A stretch of 64,000 bases of DNA from an uncultured Flavobacteriales bacterium (GTDB lineage Bacteria; Bacteroidota; Bacteroidia; Flavobacteriales_D; Crocinitomicaceae): assembly GCA_903823565.1 (NCBI GenBank), contig CAIJTF010000013.1, positions 85,721 to 149,720 on the forward strand. The letters are read 5' to 3'. The position numbers and the translations under genes were made by a program. Under the pieces are notes generated by a model, which was not told where the DNA came from, did no database searches, and worked only from the letters and a program-made list of their open reading frames with translations. Below, piece after piece: positions 27,801 through 35,803 of this stretch; positions within the stretch are counted from its first letter, which is position 1; the number at the start of each line of letters is the position of its first letter.

Positions 27801-28075
27801 CGCGCGGTGTCATGGAGAAATGTTCCTTCTGTGTTCAGCGAATTCAAAGCGTTAAACTGGATGCAAAGAAAAGTGCTCAGCCTGTAAAAGATGGCGATTT
27901 GAAAACGGCTTGTTCTGAGGTTTGTCCAACCAATGCCATAATTGTGGGCGATTGGAACGACGAAAAGTCAGAAATTCGAAAAAGTTCTAAGTCAGCACGA
28001 TCGTACCAAGCGCTGGAAGAGGTTGGTGTTAAACCAAACATTTGGTATAAGGTCAAGGTAAGAAACCAAGGATAA
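24893..28075 (+). CDS. actB: Alternative complex III subunit ActB, molybdopterin-like and Fe-S protein
   Basis: A 1060-residue fused subunit. Residues 1-70 carry a twin-arginine signal (TGRRDFLKFLGFS, Arg50-Arg51) ending in a lipobox-like TLAAC (Cys69), so export folded and lipid anchoring are both likely. About 75-770 is a molybdopterin-oxidoreductase-like domain that in this complex lacks the cofactor. The rest is an iron-sulphur domain with ferredoxin-type clusters: CIGCGSCLVAC, CHHCNHAPCETVC, CIGTRYCANNCP and CSFCVQRI with later CSEVCP. It links the quinol site to the hemes of ActA. It lies 28 bases after actA. Confidence 0.94.
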   Translation: MEVKKRYWKGLEELKETPSYLQNKDSEFPSETSIEQFLSNDQLSESSTGRRDFLKFLGFSVAAATLAACEAPITKAVPYVNKPENVTPGQATWYASSYYDGSSYASVLVKTREGRPIFIKGNKDFGFTNGSVNPQIIASVLSLYDGDRLNAPRVQGKTASVSEADKAITAALRKATSIAVLTPTVISPSMKKALGEFSAAFGAEESSRVSIVQYDAISYAAIAGANEKNFGKAFIPSYDFSKAKVVVGIAADFLSTWLMANEYAPQYAQLRNPDAEMSKHYQFESILSITGSNADVRVQLKPSEITSLLSNILTSLGGQSSVNSKISPALQKAATAVVGDLKKAIGGSLLVCGTNVLEDQLLTNAINEKLQNYGKSISLVSELNLFRSEDVKANQLFDSIINGKGPDVLINLGANPVYSHPKGAELKKGLKAMKVYVSTASYADESSAVATHHVPDHHLLEGWNDYMPKTSHYAIAQPTIRPLGNTYSALESILVWGGLKARPAKTAESTVAYDYIMENAMASNFVSSKEDFNATVHNSCKEIKSEATPLTFTAVSIEGKNIPTPSGLEVVFYQKTAIRDGSMSSNPWLQELPDPISKVTWDNYITMNPVEMDQQGYNTTYDQEHGLSMATITVDGKTVTLPVYPQPGQALGTVGIALGYGRGASGEAIGKGAYQTKEYGGYDLDSNGKKKGIGQNVFGLLPVVDGRRLFSAGAKMAKVEGLYSIAATQIHHTVMGRDSIVRETTRSIYPVGEGEARKNKNQYNPAHTLQRLNEHGHHEEAPVSEFDLWNAHPVENVGHRWGMTIDLSTCIGCGSCLVACQAENNVPVVGKDEVRRGREMHWLRIDRYYASDQESQVGKKKDEHSFNYTLAEKASVNPTVVHMPLMCHHCNHAPCETVCPVAATTHSNEGLNQMTYNRCIGTRYCANNCPYKVRRFNWFNYPSYKKFTEVNPAQDDLGRMVLNPDVTVRTRGVMEKCSFCVQRIQSVKLDAKKSAQPVKDGDLKTACSEVCPTNAIIVGDWNDEKSEIRKSSKSARSYQALEEVGVKPNIWYKVKVRNQG

Positions 28076-28099
28076 TAATTAAGAGAAAAACAAAAAGGA

Positions 28100-29488
28100 A
28101 TGCAAAAAGAAGCAGCAATTCGGGAGCCTCTAATTTTAGGACATAAAACCTATCACGACGTTACAGAGGATGTTTGCCGACCTATTGAAGATAAGGCCCC
28201 TAAAATGTGGTACATATTATTTTCTATCGCGTTAATAATTGGTCTCTACGGCGTGGGCTCCATTTGTTATTTATTGGGCACGGGAATTGGCGTTTGGGGA
28301 TTAAATAAAACCATTGGATGGGCTTGGGACATTACGAATTTCGTGTGGTGGGTTGGTATTGGTCATGCCGGGACATTAATCTCTGCGGTATTATTACTGT
28401 TTCGACAAAAATGGCGTATGGCCATCAACCGGTCTGCTGAGGCGATGACAATATTTGCGGTATTTATGGCGGGGACCTTTCCATTAATTCACATGGGGCG
28501 TCTTTGGGTTGGCTATTGGGTTTTACCCATTCCTAACCATTTTGGTTCTTTGTGGGTAAATTTCAATTCTCCCTTGTTGTGGGATGTGTTCGCCATCTCA
28601 ACGTACCTTTCGGTTTCCTTGGTATTTTGGTATATTGGATTAATACCTGATTTTGCGACCATTCGCGATCGCGCCAAAAAACCGGTTGCTAAAAGAATGT
28701 ATTCTATTCTTTCGTTCGGATGGACCGGAAGGGCGAAACACTGGAATCGTTTTGAATTAGTTTCTTTGGTGCTTGCCGGTTTAGCTACTCCATTAGTGTT
28801 CTCCGTACACTCTATTGTATCCTTTGACTTTGCCACTTCAGTAATTCCTGGATGGCACACCACCATCTTCCCACCGTATTTTGTGGCAGGGGCCGTTTTT
28901 TCGGGATTTGCTATGGTGCAGACCTTATTGCTTGTAATGCGAAAGGCCATGAATTTAGAGGCTTATATTCACACAAAACATGTCGAGTATATGAACATTG
29001 TAATCATGGTTACAGGTTCAATCGTTGGTACGGCGTATATTACAGAGCTTTTTATTTCTTGGTATTCAGGCGTTGAATATGAAGCCTATGCCTTTTTGAA
29101 TCGTGCTACTGGACCCTATTGGTGGGCGTATTGGTCAATGATGACCTGTAATGTAATTTCTCCTCAATTAATGTGGATTCGCAAATTAAGAAGAAGCTTG
29201 TTGTTTACGTTCTTCATTTCTATTGTGGTAAACATAGGAATGTGGTTTGAACGATATGTTATTATTGTCACGTCCATCCATCGGGATTACATCCCTGCTG
29301 CTTGGAGTATGCACTACCCAAGCCATATTGATATAGCCGTTTACATTGGGACGATTGGATTGTTCTTTACCTTCTTTCTTTTGTTTGCAAGATATTTTCC
29401 AGTGCTTGCCTTGAACGAGGTGAAAACCATCCTAAAAGGGTCGGGGCAGTCGTACAAAGAATCACCGGATTACCATAAACACCATTAA
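28100..29488 (+). CDS. actC: Alternative complex III subunit ActC, NrfD/PsrC family
   Basis: A 462-residue membrane protein with about 10 hydrophobic helices spread from residue 38 to 440 and little else. The family is NrfD/PsrC, and features such as NFVWWVGIGHAGTLISAVLL near residue 82 and FATSVIPGWHTTIFPPYFV near 246 match ActC. It holds the quinol-binding site and probably the proton path. It follows actB by 24 bases and is paralogous to ActF downstream. Confidence 0.94.
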   Translation: MQKEAAIREPLILGHKTYHDVTEDVCRPIEDKAPKMWYILFSIALIIGLYGVGSICYLLGTGIGVWGLNKTIGWAWDITNFVWWVGIGHAGTLISAVLLLFRQKWRMAINRSAEAMTIFAVFMAGTFPLIHMGRLWVGYWVLPIPNHFGSLWVNFNSPLLWDVFAISTYLSVSLVFWYIGLIPDFATIRDRAKKPVAKRMYSILSFGWTGRAKHWNRFELVSLVLAGLATPLVFSVHSIVSFDFATSVIPGWHTTIFPPYFVAGAVFSGFAMVQTLLLVMRKAMNLEAYIHTKHVEYMNIVIMVTGSIVGTAYITELFISWYSGVEYEAYAFLNRATGPYWWAYWSMMTCNVISPQLMWIRKLRRSLLFTFFISIVVNIGMWFERYVIIVTSIHRDYIPAAWSMHYPSHIDIAVYIGTIGLFFTFFLLFARYFPVLALNEVKTILKGSGQSYKESPDYHKHH

Positions 29489-29498
29489 GAATTATCGT

Positions 29499-30035
29499 AT
29501 GTCAGAAAAAATAATTTATGCGATGTATGGAGACGACGAGGTGCTTAAGTCAAGCGCAAAAAAGTTGGTTTCCAACGGAGTAAACATTACAGAGGTTTAC
29601 AGTCCTTTTCCAATCCATGGAATTGACCCTATTATAGGGGTTAAGCCTACCCGTTTAGGTATAATGGCATTTTTATATGGGCTTACTGGATTGACTTTAG
29701 CTACTATAGGAATGTACTACTTTATGGTGGTTGAGTGGAAAATGAATATTGGTGGAAAGCCAAACTTTACATATGTAGAAAATATTCTTGCCTTTATCCC
29801 AATTTCCTTCGAATTTACCGTACTGTGTGCGGCCCATGGAATGGCCATAACCTATTTGATTTTAAATCGAACCCTTCCAGGAATGCCTGCACAAAATCCA
29901 GATCCACGAACCACGGATGATAAGTTTGTTATGGAGATAAGAATGTCCGAAAATGAAAAGCTATCGGAAGATACCCTTGAGGCTTTGTTAAAGGAAACGG
30001 GCTATGAAGAACTTGAGAAAAAAATTGTTTCGTAA
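29499..30035 (+). CDS. actD: Alternative complex III subunit ActD (DUF3341)
   Basis: A 178-residue membrane subunit with an N-terminal soluble part (MSEKIIYAMYGDDEVLKSSA; DITEV-like turn near 31-36), the motif YSPFPIHGID typical of DUF3341, and two helices (about 54-74 and 95-118). The C-terminal tail contains PGMPAQNPDPRTTDDKFVM. ActD braces ActC and ActF in the membrane. It is spaced 10 bases after actC and 16 before actE. Confidence 0.93.
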   Translation: MSEKIIYAMYGDDEVLKSSAKKLVSNGVNITEVYSPFPIHGIDPIIGVKPTRLGIMAFLYGLTGLTLATIGMYYFMVVEWKMNIGGKPNFTYVENILAFIPISFEFTVLCAAHGMAITYLILNRTLPGMPAQNPDPRTTDDKFVMEIRMSENEKLSEDTLEALLKETGYEELEKKIVS

Positions 30036-30051
30036 GAAAAAGGGAAGTAAG

Positions 30052-30771
30052 ATGAAAAAATCCTTTATACAACTTGTAACGCTTACCACCATGTTAATAG
30101 CAATGGTAGCATGTAAGCAGGACCCTACAAAACCAGGACTTGAATACATGCCTGACATGTATCGTTCCCCTGCCATTGAGGCTTATGTTGATTATGGTGA
30201 GGTTCGAGGGCGCACGGACAATAACAAAAAACGTTTATTGACAGCCTTAACTCCTCCGCTTCATACGATTCCATTTTATGGAAAGATGGACAGTGCTAGT
30301 TTGGCCGTTAATTTGCCTTATCAACGATTAGCGAATTCGGCTATGTCCTTGTCGCATGGACTATTTGAGGGAATTGAAAGAAGCAGCGAAATCAATCATT
30401 ATGATGCTTCGGCAGCCGACAATAATCCGATTCCTTCCTCCGCGGCCGTTGTCGCCAAAGGAAAAGAACTGTATACGGCGATGTGTCAACATTGTCATGG
30501 AGAACAGGGAGACGGCCAAGGCCCAATGGTAAAATCGGGGGCTTATAATGGGGTTCCTAATTATAAGGATGCAGACCGTGCGAGCAAATCGGATGGACAA
30601 TGGTTTTATTCCATTTATTATGGTAAAGGAATGATGGGCGCCCATCGCTCACTTTTAAGCAAGGAGGAAATTTGGAGTGTAATCCATTATTTAAGAACCA
30701 TTGCACCTCGTGTTGAAAAGGTTGAGGCAACCAGTCCTGCAGCACCAGCGGCTCCTGCTCCAAAAATGTAA
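30052..30771 (+). CDS. actE: Alternative complex III subunit ActE, monoheme cytochrome c lipoprotein
   Basis: A 239-residue lipoprotein: lipobox AMVAC about 20 residues from the start, then a cytochrome c domain (about 135-230) with heme site CQHCH and a candidate axial methionine in GKGMMGAHRS. The tail is rich in alanine and proline. It hands electrons on to the oxidase. ATG 30052 is chosen because it follows the actD stop by 16 bases and starts a proper lipoprotein signal; the in-frame ATG at 30004 would add 16 basic residues inside the actD gene. Confidence 0.92.
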   Translation: MKKSFIQLVTLTTMLIAMVACKQDPTKPGLEYMPDMYRSPAIEAYVDYGEVRGRTDNNKKRLLTALTPPLHTIPFYGKMDSASLAVNLPYQRLANSAMSLSHGLFEGIERSSEINHYDASAADNNPIPSSAAVVAKGKELYTAMCQHCHGEQGDGQGPMVKSGAYNGVPNYKDADRASKSDGQWFYSIYYGKGMMGAHRSLLSKEEIWSVIHYLRTIAPRVEKVEATSPAAPAAPAPKM

Positions 30772-30793
30772 AATAATTTATTTGAAACGAATT

Positions 30794-31981
30794 ATGGAAT
30801 TCTCTATTACCAAAAAAGCATCAAATCTCTCCCGAGGGCTATTTATTATAGGCCTTATATCCATCATTATTGGCGTAGCATTAAACTATGACAGTGAGCA
30901 TTTTGCTACTCGATTGCTTGGAAGCGGTTTAGCAAATGCCTTTTTCTTTTTTGCCTTAGGCTTAGGTGCGTTGTTTTTCCTTGCGCTCAATTATGCAACA
31001 GAGGCTGGATGGTATGCCGTTGTTAAACGCGTTATCGAATCGGTGGCCTTGTACTTACCCTATGGAATCGGGGCATTAGCGTTGGTTCTTCTTACTATTT
31101 CCTTCATGAAAGGGGCACATATTTACTTATGGATGGACGACCATTTTATCCACACGGATAAAATTATTGAAGGAAAAACACCTTACCTGAACGTGGTTTT
31201 CTTCTGGATTAGAACGGTCGTATACTTTACCGTTTATCTGCTTTTTTTACGTGGATTCCGTAAGCGTTCCTTATTGGAGGACCAAGAAGGGGGTACAAGC
31301 CTGCATTTTGCCAATTATCGCAAGGGGGCATTATTCCTTGTTTTCTTCGCGGTTTTCAGTTCCACTTCTGCGTGGGATTGGATTATGTCTATCGATGTTC
31401 ACTGGTTTTCAACGCTCTTCGGTTGGTACACATTTGCGGGCATGTGGGTGTCTGCCATGGTCGTGATAGTGTTAACAACCTTGTATTTGAAATCTTTGGG
31501 TTATTTAGAAAACGTTAACGATTCCCATATTCACGATATTGGAAAATGGGTGTTCGCCATCTCTTTTTTATGGTCTTACCTTTGGTTTTCGCAATACATG
31601 CTTATTTGGTATGCGAATATAGGTGAGGAAGTTGCTTATTACATTATGCGTACGGAGCATTTTAAGTTTTTATATTTTGGAATGTTCTTCATCAATTTTG
31701 TCTTTCCCATGCTTATTTTAATGTCAAGGGATGCGAAAAGAAATGCGGGTATTTTGACCTTTGTAGGTGTCGTTATTCTAATCGGGCATTGGTTGGATGT
31801 ATATATAATGGTTTCCGCTGGTTCTTTAGGCCCTAATGCCCACATTGGTTTTATAGAAATTGGTATGGCCCTATTGTTGGCTGGATTGTTCATTCACGTG
31901 TTGCTTAAGAATTTAACTAAAGCACCACTTACTCCGGTTAACCACCCGTTTTTAGATGAGAGTGTTCACCATGAATTTTAA
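30794..31981 (+). CDS. actF: Alternative complex III subunit ActF, quinol-binding membrane subunit
   Basis: A 395-residue membrane protein with about 10 hydrophobic helices, related to ActC and the NrfD family. Recognisable stretches are FFFALGLGALFFLALNYATE near residue 50, HIYLWMDDHFIHTDKII near 115 and FSSTSAWDWIMSIDVHWFS near 200. It completes the membrane part of the quinol oxidising complex. ATG 30794 lies 22 bases after actE; an upstream TTG at 30701 lies inside the actE gene and would add 31 residues unrelated to the family. Confidence 0.92.
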   Translation: MEFSITKKASNLSRGLFIIGLISIIIGVALNYDSEHFATRLLGSGLANAFFFFALGLGALFFLALNYATEAGWYAVVKRVIESVALYLPYGIGALALVLLTISFMKGAHIYLWMDDHFIHTDKIIEGKTPYLNVVFFWIRTVVYFTVYLLFLRGFRKRSLLEDQEGGTSLHFANYRKGALFLVFFAVFSSTSAWDWIMSIDVHWFSTLFGWYTFAGMWVSAMVVIVLTTLYLKSLGYLENVNDSHIHDIGKWVFAISFLWSYLWFSQYMLIWYANIGEEVAYYIMRTEHFKFLYFGMFFINFVFPMLILMSRDAKRNAGILTFVGVVILIGHWLDVYIMVSAGSLGPNAHIGFIEIGMALLLAGLFIHVLLKNLTKAPLTPVNHPFLDESVHHEF

Positions 31982-31999
31982 ATAAAATAACTACAGGAG

Positions 32000-33181
32000 A
32001 TGGAAAATAAATTGATGATGATTTTGATTGTGGTAATTGGGGCAATTGCTCTAGCCCAATTGGTTCGTGTTTACGAATTAACATCGAAATTACGACAGAG
32101 AGGAGAGCATGAGATTCCGAATCGAGACAATGTATTCAATTCCAAGTTAATGCTTTTGTTTATGATCTTTCAGTTTGGAGGATTCATTTATCTCGTGGCT
32201 AAATATGGATGGACGGGAAGAGGGCCTGCGGCATCTATCGAGGGGGCCACTACCGATTGGTTGCTGAATCTTAACTTAATCATAATAACTGCGGTTTTCT
32301 TTTTGACCAATTTTTTACTATTCTATTTTGCCTATAAATACGTAAAGAAACCTGGAGTTCCTGCTTATTTCTACCCTCACAACAATAAGTTGGAAATGTT
32401 GTGGACGGTTGTTCCGGCTGCTGTTTTAGCGGTTATTATAATTCTAGGATTGAAAACGTGGAATGAACTAACGGGGCCCTCTGCGCCCAATGCGGTGAAC
32501 GTGGAATTATACTCGAAACAATTTGGTTGGGTAGCGCGATATGGTGGCGCGGACAACAAGCTTGGCAAAGCTGATTATAAGTTAATAACCTCCAAAAACA
32601 AGTTGGGATTAGTTACGGAAGAAACGCTTTTAGCATCCATTGAGCAAATTGAAAAAGGTGAAGAGGGAATTCATAAGATAGAAGGTCAACTAAACAGTAA
32701 CAATATTGTGCTTTCAGATTCTGTTCGTAAGGCCTATCGCGAAAGTCTTGGAAACAAGGAACGTTTGTTAAGGCTGTTGAGACAGATGCAAGCGACGCAT
32801 ACTAAAAAAAGTGATGCGAGTGCCTATGATGACGTAATAGTTGAGGATAAATTGGTGCTAAGAAAAAACACTCCCTATGAATTTACGTTTCGAGCAGAGG
32901 ACGTAATTCACTCGGCCTATTTCCCACATTTTCGAGCTCAAATTAATACCGTTCCAGGTTTAGTAACACGGTTGAAGTTTACGCCAACGATGACTACCAA
33001 GGAGTACCGCTCGGTTAAAAATCTACCAACGTTTAATTACATATTAATGTGTAATAAGATTTGTGGTAGCGGACATTATCAAATGAAAATGTTAGTAGAG
33101 GTATTGGACGAAAAGGAATACGATGCTTGGTTTAAAAACAAGCAAAAAGAGACCTTTAAAGCTAGTTTTCTTAAAAAATAG
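32000..33181 (+). CDS. coxB: Cytochrome c oxidase subunit II
   Basis: A 393-residue subunit carrying the CuA centre: Cys351, Cys355, His359 and Met362 in the motif CNKICGSGHYQM, with the earlier histidine in VIHSAYFPHF. The N-terminal part has four hydrophobic segments (about 5-23, 50-68, 90-113, 130-150), two more than the classical two-helix form. Between the first strands of the cupredoxin domain (about 195-275) is a charged, probably coiled insertion. CuA accepts electrons from cytochrome c or directly from ActE. The position after actF is typical of Bacteroidota supercomplex operons. Confidence 0.93.
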   Translation: MENKLMMILIVVIGAIALAQLVRVYELTSKLRQRGEHEIPNRDNVFNSKLMLLFMIFQFGGFIYLVAKYGWTGRGPAASIEGATTDWLLNLNLIIITAVFFLTNFLLFYFAYKYVKKPGVPAYFYPHNNKLEMLWTVVPAAVLAVIIILGLKTWNELTGPSAPNAVNVELYSKQFGWVARYGGADNKLGKADYKLITSKNKLGLVTEETLLASIEQIEKGEEGIHKIEGQLNSNNIVLSDSVRKAYRESLGNKERLLRLLRQMQATHTKKSDASAYDDVIVEDKLVLRKNTPYEFTFRAEDVIHSAYFPHFRAQINTVPGLVTRLKFTPTMTTKEYRSVKNLPTFNYILMCNKICGSGHYQMKMLVEVLDEKEYDAWFKNKQKETFKASFLKK

Positions 33182-33237
33182 AAAGGGGCAAACAAATAAT
33201 TCGATCTTAATGTTTAATTCACGTAATTATATTTAAA

Positions 33238-35094
33238 ATGGCTTCAGTAACGCACGACCACCACGCTCACGACGAGCATGAACATCACCACGAGGAAGGA
33301 TTTATATCGAAGTATATTTTCAGCCAAGATCACAAAATGATTGGGAAACAGTTTTTAATAACGGCTGTTTTCATGGGCTTGGTGGCTATGCTTTTATCCA
33401 TTCTTTTCCGTATTCAGTTAGCATGGCCAGGAGAGGAATCGGAATTCTTACATTTTTTCTTAGGGGATAAATGGGCACCTAAAGGGGTATTGGATTCGGA
33501 AATGTATCTTGGTCTCGTTACCATTCACGGGACTATTATGGTTTTCTTCCTCCTTACAGGTGGGTTATCAGGAACCTTTTCAAACATCTTGATTCCTTTA
33601 CAATTAGGTGCGAGGGATATGGCTTCGGGCTTTTTGAACATGCTTTCCTACTGGTTCTTTTTCCTGTCCTCTTTAATTATGTTTCTCTCCTTGTTTGTTA
33701 TGAACGGAGCCATTTTTGGAATTGATATTCCCGGAGAGTGGGGAACGAGCGGTAATGGTCCCGCGATGGCAGGATGGACGGTATACCCTCCCCTTTCAGC
33801 CCTTCCGCAAGCGGTATCGGGTTCAGGATTTGGTATGACATTATGGTTAATTTCAATGGCTATTTTCATCGCAGGATCCTTAATTGGAAGCTTGAATTAT
33901 ATCGTAACGGTATTAAACTTACGAACCGCAGGAATGACTATGACAAGAATGCCTTTAACCATTTGGGCTTTCTTTGTGACAGCAATATTAGGGGTATTAT
34001 CCTTCCCTGTTTTGTTGTCTGCTGCCTTATTGTTAATCATGGACCGACTTGCTGGAACCAGTTTTTATCTGTCGGACATTATGGTTAAAGGTCAGATGCT
34101 AACCAATCACGGGGGGTCTCCATTGTTGTTTCAACACTTGTTCTGGTTCCTAGGACACCCTGAAGTATATATCGTTTTACTTCCTGCCCTGGGCCTTTCT
34201 TCTGAAATTATTGCGACCAATGCTCGAAAACCGATTTTTGGGTATAAAGCCATGATTGGGTCTATCCTTGCTATTGGATTCCTTTCATTTATCGTTTGGG
34301 GCCATCACATGTTTATTACCGGGATGAATCCCTTTTTAGGTAGTGTTTTCGTTTTTACTACCCTATTAATTGCTATTCCATCCGCCGTAAAGGTCTTCAA
34401 TTATATTACAACGCTTTGGAGAGGGTCTATCGTTTTTACTCCTGCCATGTTGTTTGCCATTGCCTTGGTGTCCACCTTCATTACTGGGGGAGTAACAGGG
34501 ATTATTTTGGCCGATTCTGCCTTAGACATTGCTATACATGACACGTACTTTGTTGTGGCGCATTTTCATATCGTAATGGGTATGTCTGCGGTATTCGGGA
34601 TGTTCGCGGGCGTATATCATTGGTTTCCTAAAATGTATGGCCGCATGATGAATGCTCGTATGGGGTACGCTCATTTTTGGATTACCTTGGTAGGGGCCTA
34701 TGGGGTATTCTTTCCCATGCACTTCGTTGGAATAGCTGGGGCACCTAGAAGGTATTATGATTATTCTGTTTACGGTACTTTTGACACGGAGTCCTATGGG
34801 ATGATTGTGGACCTAAACGTAGTTATAACGTTTTTTGCCATAGTTGCTGCTCTAGGCCAGGCTATCTTCCTGTTTAACTTCTTTTATAGTATTTACAGAG
34901 GGCCTGTAGCACCAACGAATCCTTGGAAGTCAAATACCTTAGAGTGGACTACACCGGTTGAACATTTACACGGTAACTGGCCGGGGCCGCTTCCTGTAGT
35001 TCATAGATGGCCTTATGATTATTCAAAACCTGGAGCTGCAGAGGATTTTATCCCTCAAAATGTTCCCCTTGCAGAAGGCGAGGAAGAACATTAA
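33238..35094 (+). CDS. coxA: Cytochrome c oxidase subunit I (A-type heme-copper oxidase)
   Basis: A 618-residue catalytic subunit with about 12 membrane helices. The heme-copper site is evident: GHPEVYIVLLPALG (CuB histidine, proton-channel glutamate and cross-linked tyrosine), the pair in WGHHMFITGMNP, and HDTYFVVAHFHIVMG with heme ligands. The glutamate in HPEVY is the mark of the A1 type. The N-terminus is unusually histidine-rich (9 of the first 19 residues). It reduces oxygen to water and pumps protons. Subunit III is not in this window. The gene is 56 bases after coxB and the operon ends here. Confidence 0.95.
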   Translation: MASVTHDHHAHDEHEHHHEEGFISKYIFSQDHKMIGKQFLITAVFMGLVAMLLSILFRIQLAWPGEESEFLHFFLGDKWAPKGVLDSEMYLGLVTIHGTIMVFFLLTGGLSGTFSNILIPLQLGARDMASGFLNMLSYWFFFLSSLIMFLSLFVMNGAIFGIDIPGEWGTSGNGPAMAGWTVYPPLSALPQAVSGSGFGMTLWLISMAIFIAGSLIGSLNYIVTVLNLRTAGMTMTRMPLTIWAFFVTAILGVLSFPVLLSAALLLIMDRLAGTSFYLSDIMVKGQMLTNHGGSPLLFQHLFWFLGHPEVYIVLLPALGLSSEIIATNARKPIFGYKAMIGSILAIGFLSFIVWGHHMFITGMNPFLGSVFVFTTLLIAIPSAVKVFNYITTLWRGSIVFTPAMLFAIALVSTFITGGVTGIILADSALDIAIHDTYFVVAHFHIVMGMSAVFGMFAGVYHWFPKMYGRMMNARMGYAHFWITLVGAYGVFFPMHFVGIAGAPRRYYDYSVYGTFDTESYGMIVDLNVVITFFAIVAALGQAIFLFNFFYSIYRGPVAPTNPWKSNTLEWTTPVEHLHGNWPGPLPVVHRWPYDYSKPGAAEDFIPQNVPLAEGEEEH

Positions 35095-35103
35095 GACGCA
35101 ACG

Positions 35104-35682
35104 TTAAAGGCTTTTAATTTCAGGTTCTATTTTAACGAGTTCGTCATAAAAAGATGAACCGAATGCCCTAATCAGGGGCTCTTTAAGAAATTTATATACA
35201 GGTGTTTGTGATTTTAGCCCACACGAGCATGCCGAATTACAGATGCTCCAATGGTGAACTTGAAGGGCAGTATAATCATTGAATTGTTTTGTCCTGATGG
35301 GATACAATGAACAAGAAATGGGTTTGATGTTGGGAATCGCATGGTCCTTAAAGGCTAATTCAATGGCGCAAAGCGCAACTCCTTCCTCGTTGAATTTTAC
35401 AAAAGCACATTCCTTAGACTTGGGTACTAAGGTTGTTACGGGCATGCCATCAGCATCCAAATAAGCCACCCCATACTTTTCCACCGTGCGCTTTCCTTCC
35501 GCGGACATGTAGGTTTTAATGTAGGGTAAATGGTTCTCAATCAACGAAACTTCTTCACGCGTTAGCGGTGCGCCATCGTCACCTTCTACGCAACAAGCAC
35601 CTTTACATTTAGAAAGATCACAAACAAAGTAATCCGTAAAAATATCCCCACTGACTATTTTATCATCAATTTCGACAAGCAT
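35104..35682 (-). CDS. DUF3109 cysteine-rich protein
   Basis: A 192-residue protein of the DUF3109 family. Cysteines are arranged in patterns that suggest an iron-sulphur or zinc site: CDLSKCKGACC near residue 25, then CAF, CAI and CSLYP, and CNSACSCG near 150. The function is unknown. ATG 35682 is preferred over the upstream TTG at 35688, which lies in the -7-like box TACTTTTG on this strand (35693-35686). It is convergent with coxA and divergent from the rimP operon. Confidence 0.85.
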   Translation of the reverse strand: MLVEIDDKIVSGDIFTDYFVCDLSKCKGACCVEGDDGAPLTREEVSLIENHLPYIKTYMSAEGKRTVEKYGVAYLDADGMPVTTLVPKSKECAFVKFNEEGVALCAIELAFKDHAIPNIKPISCSLYPIRTKQFNDYTALQVHHWSICNSACSCGLKSQTPVYKFLKEPLIRAFGSSFYDELVKIEPEIKSL

Positions 35683-35712
35683 CTTCAAAAGTAAATGGAT
35701 TTTTCATAATTC

Positions 35713-35744
35713 TTTGGAAGTTCCTTTTAAATAATGTACTTTTG
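35713..35744 (+). promoter_or_regulatory. Promoter of the rimP-nusA-infB operon (TTTG-N20-TACTTTTG)
   Basis: TTTG at 35713-35716, 20 bases, TACTTTTG at 35737-35744. By comparison with the two tRNA promoters here, transcription should start about 35749-35753. Confidence 0.8.
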
Positions 35745-35752
35745 TACCAGTA

Positions 35753-35803
35753 ATGACAGAGAGGGGACGAAAGTCCCCTCTTTTTTTGACTAGGGATGAT
35801 TGA
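35753..35803 (+). CDS. Possible 16-codon leader ORF across the rimP attenuator
   Basis: An ATG at 35753, within a few bases of the expected transcript start, opens a 16-codon frame (MTERGRKSPLFLTRDD) that runs through the whole terminator hairpin and T tract, and stops with TGA at 35801-35803, overlapping the first codons of rimP (ATG 35796) in another frame. A ribosome reading it would hold the hairpin open and release next to the rimP start. Expression is not shown, and the frame could be chance. Confidence 0.35.
   Translation: MTERGRKSPLFLTRDD
35761..35787 (+). terminator. Intrinsic terminator in the rimP leader (attenuator)
   Basis: A perfect 8-bp stem GAGGGGAC (35761-35768) and GTCCCCTC (35773-35780) with a GAAA tetraloop, followed by seven T residues, 8 bases before the rimP ATG and downstream of the promoter. 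No plus-strand gene lies between the promoter and the hairpin, so it cannot be the end of another operon; it must act on the leader of this one. Confidence 0.85.

Noticed and set aside
24893..28075. ActB as an active molybdenum enzyme
   Set aside because: The gene context is that of alternative complex III, whose ActB is known to lack the molybdopterin cofactor in its large domain, and no molybdenum-enzyme chaperone gene is nearby.
30701..30793. TTG start for ActF and ATG 30004 start for ActE
   Set aside because: Both extensions lie inside the preceding genes and add residues that break the family N-terminus; ATG 30794 and ATG 30052 follow the preceding stops at normal spacing.
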